Of a stretch of 7,031 nucleotides of DNA, positions 1 through 5,972 are shown one piece after another; position 1 is the first letter of the stretch; every line of letters begins with the position of its first letter. A program made the translations under genes and the position numbers. The DNA comes from UBA8110 sp964597275 (GTDB taxonomy: Bacteria > SAR324 > NAC60-12), in the NCBI GenBank assembly GCA_964597275.1, contig CAZQXS010000157.1, positions 1 through 7,031 on the forward strand, written 5' to 3'. Under the pieces are notes generated by a model. That model worked only from the letters and a program-made list of their open reading frames with translations. It was not told the DNA's origin and searched no databases.

Positions 1-10
1 GTCAAGCCAT

Positions 11-1027
11 TCAGCCGAGGGTCAGCGTGATCTTCCCAAAATGCTTTCCGGAGGCAAGGTGGTCGAAGGCGGGGCGGAGTTCCTCGAAGCCGAAGGTGTG
101 GTCAAGGACGGGACGGAGTTGGTGTTGGGAGAGGGCGCGGGCCATCGCCTCGAAGCCGTCGCGGGAGCCGACCGTGATCCCCTGAAGCCGCACCTGTCGG
201 GTGACGATGAGGCCCAATTGCGTCTCCACGGTGGGGCCGGACAGCACCCCGATCATGGAAAGCGTTCCGCCCGGTCGGATCGCCCTCAGCGACTGAGGCA
301 TCGTTGAGGGTCCACCCAATTCCACGATGTGGTCCACCCCGTCCCCTCCGGCCCACTCCCGCACCGTGCGGTACCACTCCGGCTCGGTGTTGTAGTTCAG
401 TCCGGCTTCTGCGCCGAGTTCCCGCGCCCGCTCCAGTTTTGCATCGCTACCGGAAATCACGAACACCCGCGCCCCGCAGAGCCGGGCGAACTGGAGCGCG
501 AACAGCGCCACCCCGCCCGTGCCCTGCACCAACACCGTGTCGCCTGCCGTGGCTCGGCCTTCGGTGACGATGGCACTCCACGCGGTCAGCGCCGCGCAGG
601 GCAGGGTCGCGGCTTCTGCGTCCGAGAGGTGAGCGGGCACCCGCGCCACGCCCTGCTCCGGAAAGACGCGATACTCGGCCATCATTCCGTCAATCGGGCC
701 ACCCAGCGAACCGGAAAGCCGCTCTGCCGTGGGAGGCCCGGAAATCCAGCCCTGCATGAACATCGGGCACACGCGATCCCCAATTTCAACTCGCGTCACC
801 CCCTCGCCGACGGCCACAACCTCGCCCACGCCATCCGAAACCGGAATCAGCGGCAGAGTGCCCGTCTTGCGGCCATAGCCCCTTTGTGGCACCACGAGGT
901 CACGGTAATTGAGGGAAGCGGCTTTCATCCGCAACAGCACCTCGCCGGGACCGGGCGTGGGTTCCGGGAGTTCGGTGAGGCGGATGTGATCGAGGGACCA
1001 GTCGTCCTGAATTTGGTAAGCTCGCAT
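11..1027 (-). CDS. Zinc-less NAD(P)H-dependent MDR-family alcohol dehydrogenase / quinone oxidoreductase-like protein
   Basis: This is a 338-residue medium-chain dehydrogenase/reductase, complete, with a TGA stop at 11-13 and an ATG start at 1025-1027. The N-terminal GroES-like domain (about residues 1-130) carries SLNYRDL at 38-44 and PVSDGVGEV at 62-70. These are the positions where zinc-dependent alcohol dehydrogenases have a Cys ligand and a GHE motif. Both are replaced here, as in the quinone-oxidoreductase-like branch, so catalytic zinc is probably absent. The Rossmann domain has a nucleotide-binding loop QGTGGVALFA at 168-177 and a SGSDAKLERARELGA segment at 192-206, of a type common in NADPH-using members. 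The substrate cannot be told from sequence. It starts 28 bp after the purD stop with no visible terminator between, so co-transcription with purD is likely, although no purine role is known for this family. No Shine-Dalgarno sequence is visible. The family call is firm; the function is open. Confidence 0.9.
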   Translation of the reverse strand: MRAYQIQDDWSLDHIRLTELPEPTPGPGEVLLRMKAASLNYRDLVVPQRGYGRKTGTLPLIPVSDGVGEVVAVGEGVTRVEIGDRVCPMFMQGWISGPPTAERLSGSLGGPIDGMMAEYRVFPEQGVARVPAHLSDAEAATLPCAALTAWSAIVTEGRATAGDTVLVQGTGGVALFALQFARLCGARVFVISGSDAKLERARELGAEAGLNYNTEPEWYRTVREWAGGDGVDHIVELGGPSTMPQSLRAIRPGGTLSMIGVLSGPTVETQLGLIVTRQVRLQGITVGSRDGFEAMARALSQHQLRPVLDHTFGFEELRPAFDHLASGKHFGKITLTLG

Positions 1028-1055
1028 GGATTGTGTTGGTGAAAAGATCGTCCGG

Positions 1056-2315
1056 TTATCCCAACGCTTTCAGCCCAATGTCCCGGCGGAAGTGCATTCC
1101 GGGAAACCGCACCTGCTCCAGACAGGCATACGCCTGTTCCCGTGCGGCAGAAAGGTCGTCCGCCCAGGCGGTGATGCCCAGCACGCGCCCGCCGTTGGCC
1201 ACGAGTTGCCCGTTCCGCTCGGCGGTTCCGGCGTGGAAAATCTGGAGCGAATCCCCCGCGATTTCCGGCAAGCCGAGGGGCGTGCCCTTAACCGGAGGGC
1301 CGGGATAGCCCTCAGCCGCAGCGACCACGCAAAGCGAGGCCTGTTCGTGCCACTGCACCTCAAGCGACTCCAGCCGTTCGTCAAGAATCGCGTTGATGAT
1401 CTCAACGAGATCGGTTTCCAGCAACGGCAGAACGACCTGTGCTTCCGGATCGCCAAAGCGCACGTTGAACTCGACGACCTTCGGCCCCTCGGCGGTGATC
1501 ATCAGTCCGGCGTACAGCACCCCCTGATAGACAATGCCCTCGTCCCGGAGCGCCGCCACCATCGGCTCCAGAATGCGCGACTTGATTTCCGGAAGGTGCT
1601 GCCGCAGATGCGGCACGGGTGCATAGGCTCCCATGCCTCCGGTGTTGGGGCCGCGATCTCCATCAAAGACGGGTTTGTGGTCCTGCGAGGGGATCATCGG
1701 CTTCACGCTGTGGCCGTCCGTGAAGGCCAGCACGGTCATTTCCTCGCCTGCCATGAACTCCTCCACGATCACCCGCGTCCCGGCCTCTCCGAAAACCTTG
1801 CGCTGCATGGCAGCATCCAAAGCGGCTTCGGCCTCCTCCACACTTTGGGCAACCGTCACCCCCTTGCCTGCCGCCAAGCCATCCGCCTTGATGACGATGG
1901 GAGCGCCCTGATCCCGGACGTACTCCAGCGCGGATTCGTACTCGCTGAATTCGGCGTAACGGGCGGTGGGAATGTCGGCTTTGCCCATCAGTAACTTGGC
2001 GAACGCCTTGCTCCCTTCCAGTTGCGAGGCGGCTTGGCTGGGTCCGAAGATCCGCAGGCCACGCTCCCGGAACTGCTCGACCATCCCCTGCGTGAGCGGG
2101 TCTTCCGGCCCCACCACCGTGAGGTCCATCTGTTGCGATTCTGCAAACTCGGCGAGTTCCGCAATCGCGTTGGCCGCCATCGGAACACACTCCGCGAGTC
2201 TCGCAATTCCCGGATTGCCCGGCGCACAAAAAAGCTGCGACCCCTGCGGACTCTGGCTCAGCTTCCAAACCAAGGCGTGCTCGCGTCCGCCGCCGCCGAT
2301 CACTAGAATTTTCAT
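1056..2315 (-). CDS. purD: Phosphoribosylamine--glycine ligase (GAR synthetase)
   Basis: PurD catalyses ATP-dependent ligation of glycine to 5-phosphoribosylamine to give GAR, the second step of de novo purine synthesis, in the cytosol. The 419-residue length is normal for the stand-alone bacterial enzyme. The N-terminus MKILVIGGGGREHA is the typical PurD opening and fixes the ATG at 2313-2315. Further landmarks are GPEDPL at 69-74, the ATP-grasp segment IKADGLAAGKGV at 142-153, DRGPNTGGMGAYAP at 220-233, and the family signature RFGDPEAQ at 286-293. The C-terminal FPGMHFRRDIG is also typical. No truncation or missing key residue was seen. No clear ribosome-binding site precedes the ATG (only a weak GAG about 10 nt upstream). 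It lies downstream of purF-purM-purN on the same strand, but a 333-bp gap with repeats separates it from purN. It therefore probably has its own promoter, perhaps shared with the reductase that follows. Confidence 0.98.
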   Translation of the reverse strand: MKILVIGGGGREHALVWKLSQSPQGSQLFCAPGNPGIARLAECVPMAANAIAELAEFAESQQMDLTVVGPEDPLTQGMVEQFRERGLRIFGPSQAASQLEGSKAFAKLLMGKADIPTARYAEFSEYESALEYVRDQGAPIVIKADGLAAGKGVTVAQSVEEAEAALDAAMQRKVFGEAGTRVIVEEFMAGEEMTVLAFTDGHSVKPMIPSQDHKPVFDGDRGPNTGGMGAYAPVPHLRQHLPEIKSRILEPMVAALRDEGIVYQGVLYAGLMITAEGPKVVEFNVRFGDPEAQVVLPLLETDLVEIINAILDERLESLEVQWHEQASLCVVAAAEGYPGPPVKGTPLGLPEIAGDSLQIFHAGTAERNGQLVANGGRVLGITAWADDLSAAREQAYACLEQVRFPGMHFRRDIGLKALG

Positions 2316-2355
2316 TTGAATCCGCTCATAGGTTTTGCGCTTTTGGACGACTTTG

Positions 2356-2538
2356 CTATCCGATGTAGTCCGTGCGGCTCAGGCGGTAAACATGGCAATC
2401 GTCCGGCCCAAAGCGTCGTTTTTCAAGAAGCCGGAACCCATGCCGCTCGTAAAACCGATGCGCCCGATTGCTCTCTCTGTGTTGACGGTGCCACGACATC
2501 ATAGCACATCTATTACCGATAGGGTCTACAGGGTACAC
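2356..2538 (-). pseudogene. C-terminal remnant of a GNAT-family N-acetyltransferase
   Basis: This short minus-strand frame of 60 codons (GTG at 2536-2538, TAG stop at 2356-2358) contains ESNRAHRFYERHGFRLLEK. That is the acetyl-CoA-binding end of a GNAT acetyltransferase (N-x-x-A-x-x-FYE-x-x-GF) followed by a final strand ending HVYRLSR. The recognisable part covers about residues 21-55 (2374-2478). The first 20 codons look like non-coding repeat and promoter sequence. A functional GNAT has roughly 140-180 residues, so the whole N-terminal part, including most of the acetyl-CoA fold, is missing. I found no continuation in the other minus-strand frames up to purN. The GTG start is probably not used. 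It is most likely the decayed 3' end of a gene that once stood between purN and purD. Substrate is unknown. Confidence 0.6.
2498..2528 (-). promoter_or_regulatory. Candidate extended -10 promoter for purD
   Basis: Reading leftward, the minus strand has TGCTATGAT at 2498-2506, an extended -10 (TGn plus TATGAT, five of six to TATAAT). A weak -35 match, TAGACC, lies at 2523-2528 (four of six to TTGACA) with a long 19-bp spacer. Transcription would start near 2491, run through the GNAT remnant, and reach purD after about 175 nt. The match is from reading only, and the spacer is not optimal. Confidence 0.3.
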
Positions 2539-2599
2539 AGAGAAAAAAGTTAACTCAATACACGGCTCTGTGACCTCTGTGTTCTCTCTGGTTCACCAA
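2523..2599. repeat. CTCTGTG-rich intergenic inverted repeat
   Basis: A perfect 8-bp inverted pair, ACACAGAG at 2535-2542 and CTCTGTGT at 2575-2582, encloses an AT-rich centre. The right arm is built of 9-nt units: CTCTGTGAC (2566-2574), CTCTGTGTT (2575-2583) and the degenerate CTCTCTGGT (2584-2592). Sequences made of CTCTGTG words like these recur in intergenic regions of many environmental bacterial genomes as far as I recall; membership of a named family is not established here. It fills most of the gap between purN and the GNAT remnant. Boundaries are approximate. Confidence 0.55.
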
Positions 2600-2600
2600 G

Positions 2601-2625
2601 CAAAAGTGAAGGTTTTATCCTTTCA
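2601..2625 (-). terminator. Weak terminator-like hairpin after purN
   Basis: On the minus strand, 24 bp past the purN stop, TGAAAGG (2619-2625) can pair with CCTTCA (2607-2612) around the loop ATAAAA, with one bulged A, and is followed by CTTTTG. The stem is short and the T run is only four, so termination would be weak. If real, it ends the purF-purM-purN transcript. Confidence 0.28.
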
Positions 2626-2648
2626 AAGTATAACTCAAGGATTCCCGT

Positions 2649-3251
2649 TCAGATCAAGGCTTCCCACACCTTGAGCGAGCCTTGATCAATCAACCCTGCG
2701 ACTACTTGCGGAAGCAGGCGATGCTCGACTTGGTGGATGCGCGCGGCCAGCGTTTCGAGGGTGTCGTTGGGGCTGCGCGGGACTTGTTCTTGGGCAATCA
2801 CGGGACCGGTGTCCATACCGGAGTCCACGAAATGCACGGTGGCTCCGGTGGTGGCAACGCCGGCCTGACACGCCTGCTCAATCGCGTCCTTGCCCGGAAA
2901 TTTGGGGAGCAGCGAGGGGTGCAGGTTGATGAGGCGGCCTTCCCATGAGTTGAGCAAGGTGGGGCCGATCAACCGCATGTAGCCTGCCAGCACGATCAGG
3001 CCGATTTCGTGTTCAACAAGCTGTTTGTGAAGGACCTGTTCATAACGGGCCTTGTTCGGAAATTCCTTGGGGTGGAACACGAAAATCGACAGACCGCGCT
3101 CTTGGACTTTCTCGATCAACGGCGCTTCTGGGCGATCACAGACGACCAAGGCCAGCTCGGCACCCGGAATGCGCCCGTCCTGCGCCGCATCGTGGAGGGC
3201 AAGCAGATTGCTTCCGCGCCCGGAGGCGAACACGGCGAGGCGCGTGGTCAT
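2649..3251 (-). CDS. purN: Phosphoribosylglycinamide formyltransferase, folate-dependent (GAR transformylase)
   Basis: PurN transfers a formyl group from 10-formyltetrahydrofolate to GAR, giving FGAR, the third step of purine synthesis. From the ATG at 3249-3251 it is 200 residues, the usual size. The frame is open further upstream, but the added residues are unlike PurN and lie inside purM, whereas MTTRLAVFASGRGSN is the normal N-terminus. GRGSN at 11-15 is the phosphate-binding loop. The catalytic triad matches the E. coli enzyme by motif: Asn109 and His111 in INLHPSLLP, and Asp147 in DSGMDTGP. The KFPGKDA segment and GATVHFVD complete the active-site signature. The start overlaps the purM stop in an ATGA on the minus strand (3248-3251), and no Shine-Dalgarno sequence is seen, so translation is probably coupled to purM. 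Confidence 0.97.
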   Translation of the reverse strand: MTTRLAVFASGRGSNLLALHDAAQDGRIPGAELALVVCDRPEAPLIEKVQERGLSIFVFHPKEFPNKARYEQVLHKQLVEHEIGLIVLAGYMRLIGPTLLNSWEGRLINLHPSLLPKFPGKDAIEQACQAGVATTGATVHFVDSGMDTGPVIAQEQVPRSPNDTLETLAARIHQVEHRLLPQVVAGLIDQGSLKVWEALI

Positions 3252-4273
3252 GCGAAGCGAAACGGCTGTGGCGAGGCTTCGATCCAGCCGACTCGGTAAG
3301 CTTGCTCGCCGCAGCGTCCCAAGGTTTCCAGCGTGGATTTCACGTCCGCCTCTTCTACGCAAAGCACGAAGCCCAACCCTTGGTTGAAGACGGGATCGAG
3401 GTCTTCCGGGGTAAAGCCGCCCGCGTTTTGCAGAAAGGCCAGCACCGGAGGCACGGGCCAGGCGCTGCGTTGCAAAACCGCCCCCGCGCCGTCCGGAAGC
3501 ATGCGGGGCACATTGCCCGGCAAGCCCCCGCCCGTGACGTGCGCCATGCCCCGCACCTTAACCGATTCCAGCAGCTTCAGGATCGGCTGGACGTAAATCC
3601 GCGTTGGTTCGAGCAGGGCGGGACCAAGACTGGTTTCCGATCCCGGAAGCCGAGCATCCAGCGCAAGTTGGTGATCCGCGAGTAGCTTGCGGACCAGCGA
3701 AAAACCGTTGGAGTGAACGCCGCTGGAGGCGATTCCGATGAGCGCATCACCGGGGCAAATCGCTTGTCCGTCAATGAGCCGATCCCGATCCACCGCGCCC
3801 ACTGCGAATCCCGCAAGATCGTAGTCGTCCCCGGCGTACATTCCGGGCATCTCGGCGGTTTCTCCGCCGAGCAACGCGCATCCGGCCTGCACACAGCCTG
3901 TGCTGATTCCCGAAACCACCGCTTCCAACTGCGCGGGAGAAAGTTTACCACAGGCGAAATAATCGAGGAAAAACAGTGGTTCTGCCCCCTGCACGAGGAT
4001 GTCATTGACGCACATCGCCACAAGGTCAATGCCGATGGTGTCGTGCTGTCCGAGTTCATGCGCGATCTTGAGCTTGGTGCCCACGCCGTCCGCACCGGAC
4101 ACCAACACGGGTTGCCGAAAGCGTTCGAGATCAAGCTGGAACAACCCGCCAAAGCCGCCGATGCCGCCCAGCACTTCCGGTCGCATCGTTCTCTGGACGA
4201 GGGGCTTGAGCCGGGACACGCTCTCGTCGGCGGCCTCCAAGCTCACTCCGGCGGCACCGTAAGCGTCACTCAT
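3248..4273 (-). CDS. purM: Phosphoribosylformylglycinamidine cyclo-ligase (AIR synthetase)
   Basis: PurM uses ATP to close the imidazole ring, turning FGAM into AIR (fifth step). From the ATG at 4271-4273 the protein has 341 residues and begins MSDAYGAAGVSLEAAD, matching the usual PurM opening (Y-x-x-AGV). A TTG at 4286-4288 would add five residues. Landmarks, numbered from the ATG, are GADGVGTKLKIA at about 60-71, GIDLVAMCVND at 81-91, GGETAEMPGMY at 136-146, ASSGVHSNGFSLVR at 182-195 and HVTGGGLPGN at 245-254. Near the end, the segment usually resembling TFNMGIGM reads VFNQGLGF, a modest divergence. The last bases overlap the purN start. A GGGAGG lies about 31 nt upstream of the ATG (16 nt from the TTG), too far for a standard ribosome-binding site, so the exact start is the one uncertain point. 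Confidence 0.96.
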   Translation of the reverse strand: MSDAYGAAGVSLEAADESVSRLKPLVQRTMRPEVLGGIGGFGGLFQLDLERFRQPVLVSGADGVGTKLKIAHELGQHDTIGIDLVAMCVNDILVQGAEPLFFLDYFACGKLSPAQLEAVVSGISTGCVQAGCALLGGETAEMPGMYAGDDYDLAGFAVGAVDRDRLIDGQAICPGDALIGIASSGVHSNGFSLVRKLLADHQLALDARLPGSETSLGPALLEPTRIYVQPILKLLESVKVRGMAHVTGGGLPGNVPRMLPDGAGAVLQRSAWPVPPVLAFLQNAGGFTPEDLDPVFNQGLGFVLCVEEADVKSTLETLGRCGEQAYRVGWIEASPQPFRFA

Positions 4274-4310
4274 CAGAATTTGCACCAAAGTTTTAACAAC
4301 GGCACCTCCC

Positions 4311-4395
4311 GTTCGTGCTGAGCTTGTCGAAGCATGAACGGTGGATGCCCTTCGACAGGGTTTCTCCTGAGTTTGCCGAAGGACTCAGGGCGAAC
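4311..4395. repeat. Composite palindromic repeat of the CTGAGCTTGTCGAAG type
   Basis: An 85-bp element sits between purF and purM. Its ends form an imperfect inverted repeat: 4311-4322 against 4384-4395, 10 of 12 positions, with GTTCG and CTGAG shared. Inside, TGTCGAAG (4325-4332) is inverted as CTTCGACA (4350-4357), and a perfect 7-bp hairpin CCTGAGT/ACTCAGG lies at 4366-4372 and 4383-4389. A local stem GTTCGTGCT/AGCATGAAC (4311-4319, 4331-4339, one G-T pair) is an alternative fold. I recall similar words from dispersed intergenic repeats in many bacteria. As RNA in the purF-purM leader it could fold strongly and affect transcript stability or readthrough. Confidence 0.75.
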
Positions 4396-4430
4396 GAAAT
4401 AACCCAACTCTGGGATTTTCGCGAATCCTG

Positions 4431-5780
4431 TCATGAGGTGGGCGTGGGATAATCCCCGTTGAAGCAGGCAAGGCAGTGTCCACGATTCGGCGAGGAATCG
4501 GCGCGTCCGGTGGCCTCCACCATACCTTCGGGCGAGAGGAAGTAAAGCGAGTCGGCCCCGACTTTTTCCTGAATTGCGGTCACGTCATGCTCGGCGGCGA
4601 TGAGTTCCTTGCGGCGGGCGGTGTCGATTCCGTAAAGGCAGGGATGCGTGATTGGCGGAGAGGTGATGCGCAGATGAACCTCCTTGGCCCCGGCATCCTT
4701 GAGCATCTGCACGATGCGCCCGCTGGTGGTGCCGCGCACAATCGAATCGTCCACCAGCACGAGCCGCTTGCCGGCGATGGCGCTTTTCACGGGACTGAGC
4801 TTCATGCGCACCCCCTGCTGCCGCAATTCCTGACTCGGCTGGATGAAGGTGCGCCCGACGTAGCGGTTCTTCATCATCCCCAACTCGTAGGGCAGCCCGG
4901 AGGCCTCCGCGTAGCCAATCGCCGAGGCGATTCCGGAATCGGGCACTCCGACCACCACATCCGCCTCAACGGGGCATTCCTCGAAAACCCGCCGCCCAAA
5001 CGCCTTGCGGGCGTCATGGACGCTGATCCCGTTGATTTCGGAGTCCGGGCGGGCGAAGTAGATGTACTCGAAGGAGCAGATCGCACGGGGGTTCGGGGCG
5101 AGACAGGCGGTGGATTCCAAGCCATTGGCGGAGATTGTCAGCATCTCGCCGGGCTGGAGATCGCGCACGAACTCGGCCCCCACGATGTCCAGCGCACAGG
5201 TTTCGGATGCCACCACCCAGCCGTCGCTCAGCTTGCCCAGCGAAAGGGGCCGGAAGCCTCGGGAGTCCTGTGCGGCGATCAGTCCGGATTCGGTCAGGAA
5301 GAGCAGGGCGAACGCCCCTTCAATCACGCGCAAAGCGTCTTGCACCGCATTGTGAATCGGAGGTCCGGCGCGGGCGATGAGGTGCGGGATCACCTCGGTG
5401 TCCGTGGTCGTCTGGAAAATCGAACCCTGCCGCTCCAACTGGGTCCGGAGCCGCTGGGCGTTGACGAGGTTGCCGTTGTGCGCCACCGCGACCTGCCCCC
5501 CGCTGTAGCGGAACACCAAGGGCTGGGCGTTGTGATGATCGGACGCTCCAGCCGTGGTGTAGCGGACGTGGCCGATGGCCGAGTTGCCCGGAAGGTTCTG
5601 CTGTTGCGCCTGCGAAAACGCCTCCGTCACCAAGCCCGTGTTGCGATGGACGTAGAGCCTTTCGCTGTCGCTGGAGCAGATGCCTGCGCTCTCCTGCCCC
5701 CGGTGCTGGAGCGCATGGACCCCGAGGTAGGTCAGTTCTGCCGCATTGGGGTGATTGAAGACTCCGAAAACGCCACACAT
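4431..5780 (-). CDS. purF: Amidophosphoribosyltransferase (glutamine PRPP amidotransferase), iron-sulfur type
   Basis: PurF commits PRPP to purine synthesis, using glutamine ammonia to form phosphoribosylamine. From the ATG at 5778-5780 it has 449 residues and begins MCGVFGVF. Removal of Met would expose Cys2, the N-terminal nucleophile of the class II glutaminase domain, with no propeptide. A GTG at 5796-5798 is in frame but would bury this Cys. The glutaminase domain covers about 1-230, with HRGQESAG at 26-33, GHVRYTTAG at 70-78 and HNGNLVNA at 101-108. The phosphoribosyltransferase domain has the PRPP loop LVLVDDSIVRGTTSG at 340-354. Cys235, Cys381, Cys436 and Cys439 sit where the Bacillus subtilis enzyme binds a 4Fe-4S cluster (CSFEYIYF, HPCLYG, CLACF). 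The E. coli type lacks these. It is the first minus-strand pur gene, 157 bp upstream of purM, divergent from the panE-like gene. Confidence 0.98.
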   Translation of the reverse strand: MCGVFGVFNHPNAAELTYLGVHALQHRGQESAGICSSDSERLYVHRNTGLVTEAFSQAQQQNLPGNSAIGHVRYTTAGASDHHNAQPLVFRYSGGQVAVAHNGNLVNAQRLRTQLERQGSIFQTTTDTEVIPHLIARAGPPIHNAVQDALRVIEGAFALLFLTESGLIAAQDSRGFRPLSLGKLSDGWVVASETCALDIVGAEFVRDLQPGEMLTISANGLESTACLAPNPRAICSFEYIYFARPDSEINGISVHDARKAFGRRVFEECPVEADVVVGVPDSGIASAIGYAEASGLPYELGMMKNRYVGRTFIQPSQELRQQGVRMKLSPVKSAIAGKRLVLVDDSIVRGTTSGRIVQMLKDAGAKEVHLRITSPPITHPCLYGIDTARRKELIAAEHDVTAIQEKVGADSLYFLSPEGMVEATGRADSSPNRGHCLACFNGDYPTPTS

Positions 5781-5893
5781 GGTTTGCCTGTAAGCCACAA
5801 ATTCAACTGGTCAGCACACCCCGACTTTCGGTGGGAGGAACTGCCGTACCATCGTGGCTTTTCTCTCATCTGAAAGCAAGAGCGACATTCTTC

Positions 5894-5922
5894 TTGCCCA
5901 TTCCTCCGGCCCTGCCTACAGT
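5894..5922 (+). promoter_or_regulatory. Candidate sigma70-type promoter for the panE-like gene
   Basis: TTGCCC (5894-5899) and TACAGT (5917-5922) are each four of six to consensus with an ideal 17-bp spacer, placing a start near 5929 and a leader of about 44 nt. It lies in the 192-bp divergent region 5781-5972 between purF and the panE-like gene. For purF I saw only a poor candidate on the opposite strand, and no purine riboswitch or PurR-box-like palindrome. Confidence 0.35.
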
Positions 5923-5972
5923 CTTTCGTGTAGCAGGCGACCTGTGGGTTCCTGCATCCATTCAAACACGAC

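Noticed and set aside
329..1042. 237-codon plus-strand frame antisense to the MDR reductase
   Set aside because: A low-complexity Pro/Arg/His-rich shadow of a well-supported gene.
1026..1994. 322-codon plus-strand frame antisense to purD
   Set aside because: Its composition is rich in His, Arg and Gly, it has no family motif, and it overlaps the complete purD; a shadow frame.
2316..2331. Five-codon frame ATG AGC GGA TTC AAA TGA overlapping the purD start, as a leader peptide
   Set aside because: It is too short and has no ribosome-binding site; chance is the simpler explanation.
2335..2553. Short plus-strand frame (72 codons) in the purN-purD gap
   Set aside because: It is antisense to the GNAT remnant, starts close to purD, and has no recognisable motif.
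2566..2592. Tandem 9-nt CTCTGTG units as a CRISPR array
   Set aside because: Units are adjacent with no spacers and far too short for CRISPR repeats.
3252..3362. N-terminal extension of purN by 37 residues
   Set aside because: The extension is Arg-rich, unlike any PurN N-terminus, and lies within purM coding sequence. The ATGA overlap start fits the family length.
4401..4430. Hairpin CCCA/TGGG after purF as a terminator
   Set aside because: The stem is only four base pairs and the tract after it is broken, so it is not supported as an intrinsic terminator.
4476..5873. Long plus-strand open frame (465 codons) antisense to purF
   Set aside because: PurF on the other strand is unmistakable. 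The antisense product has no recognisable domain and is the expected result of GC-rich codon use.
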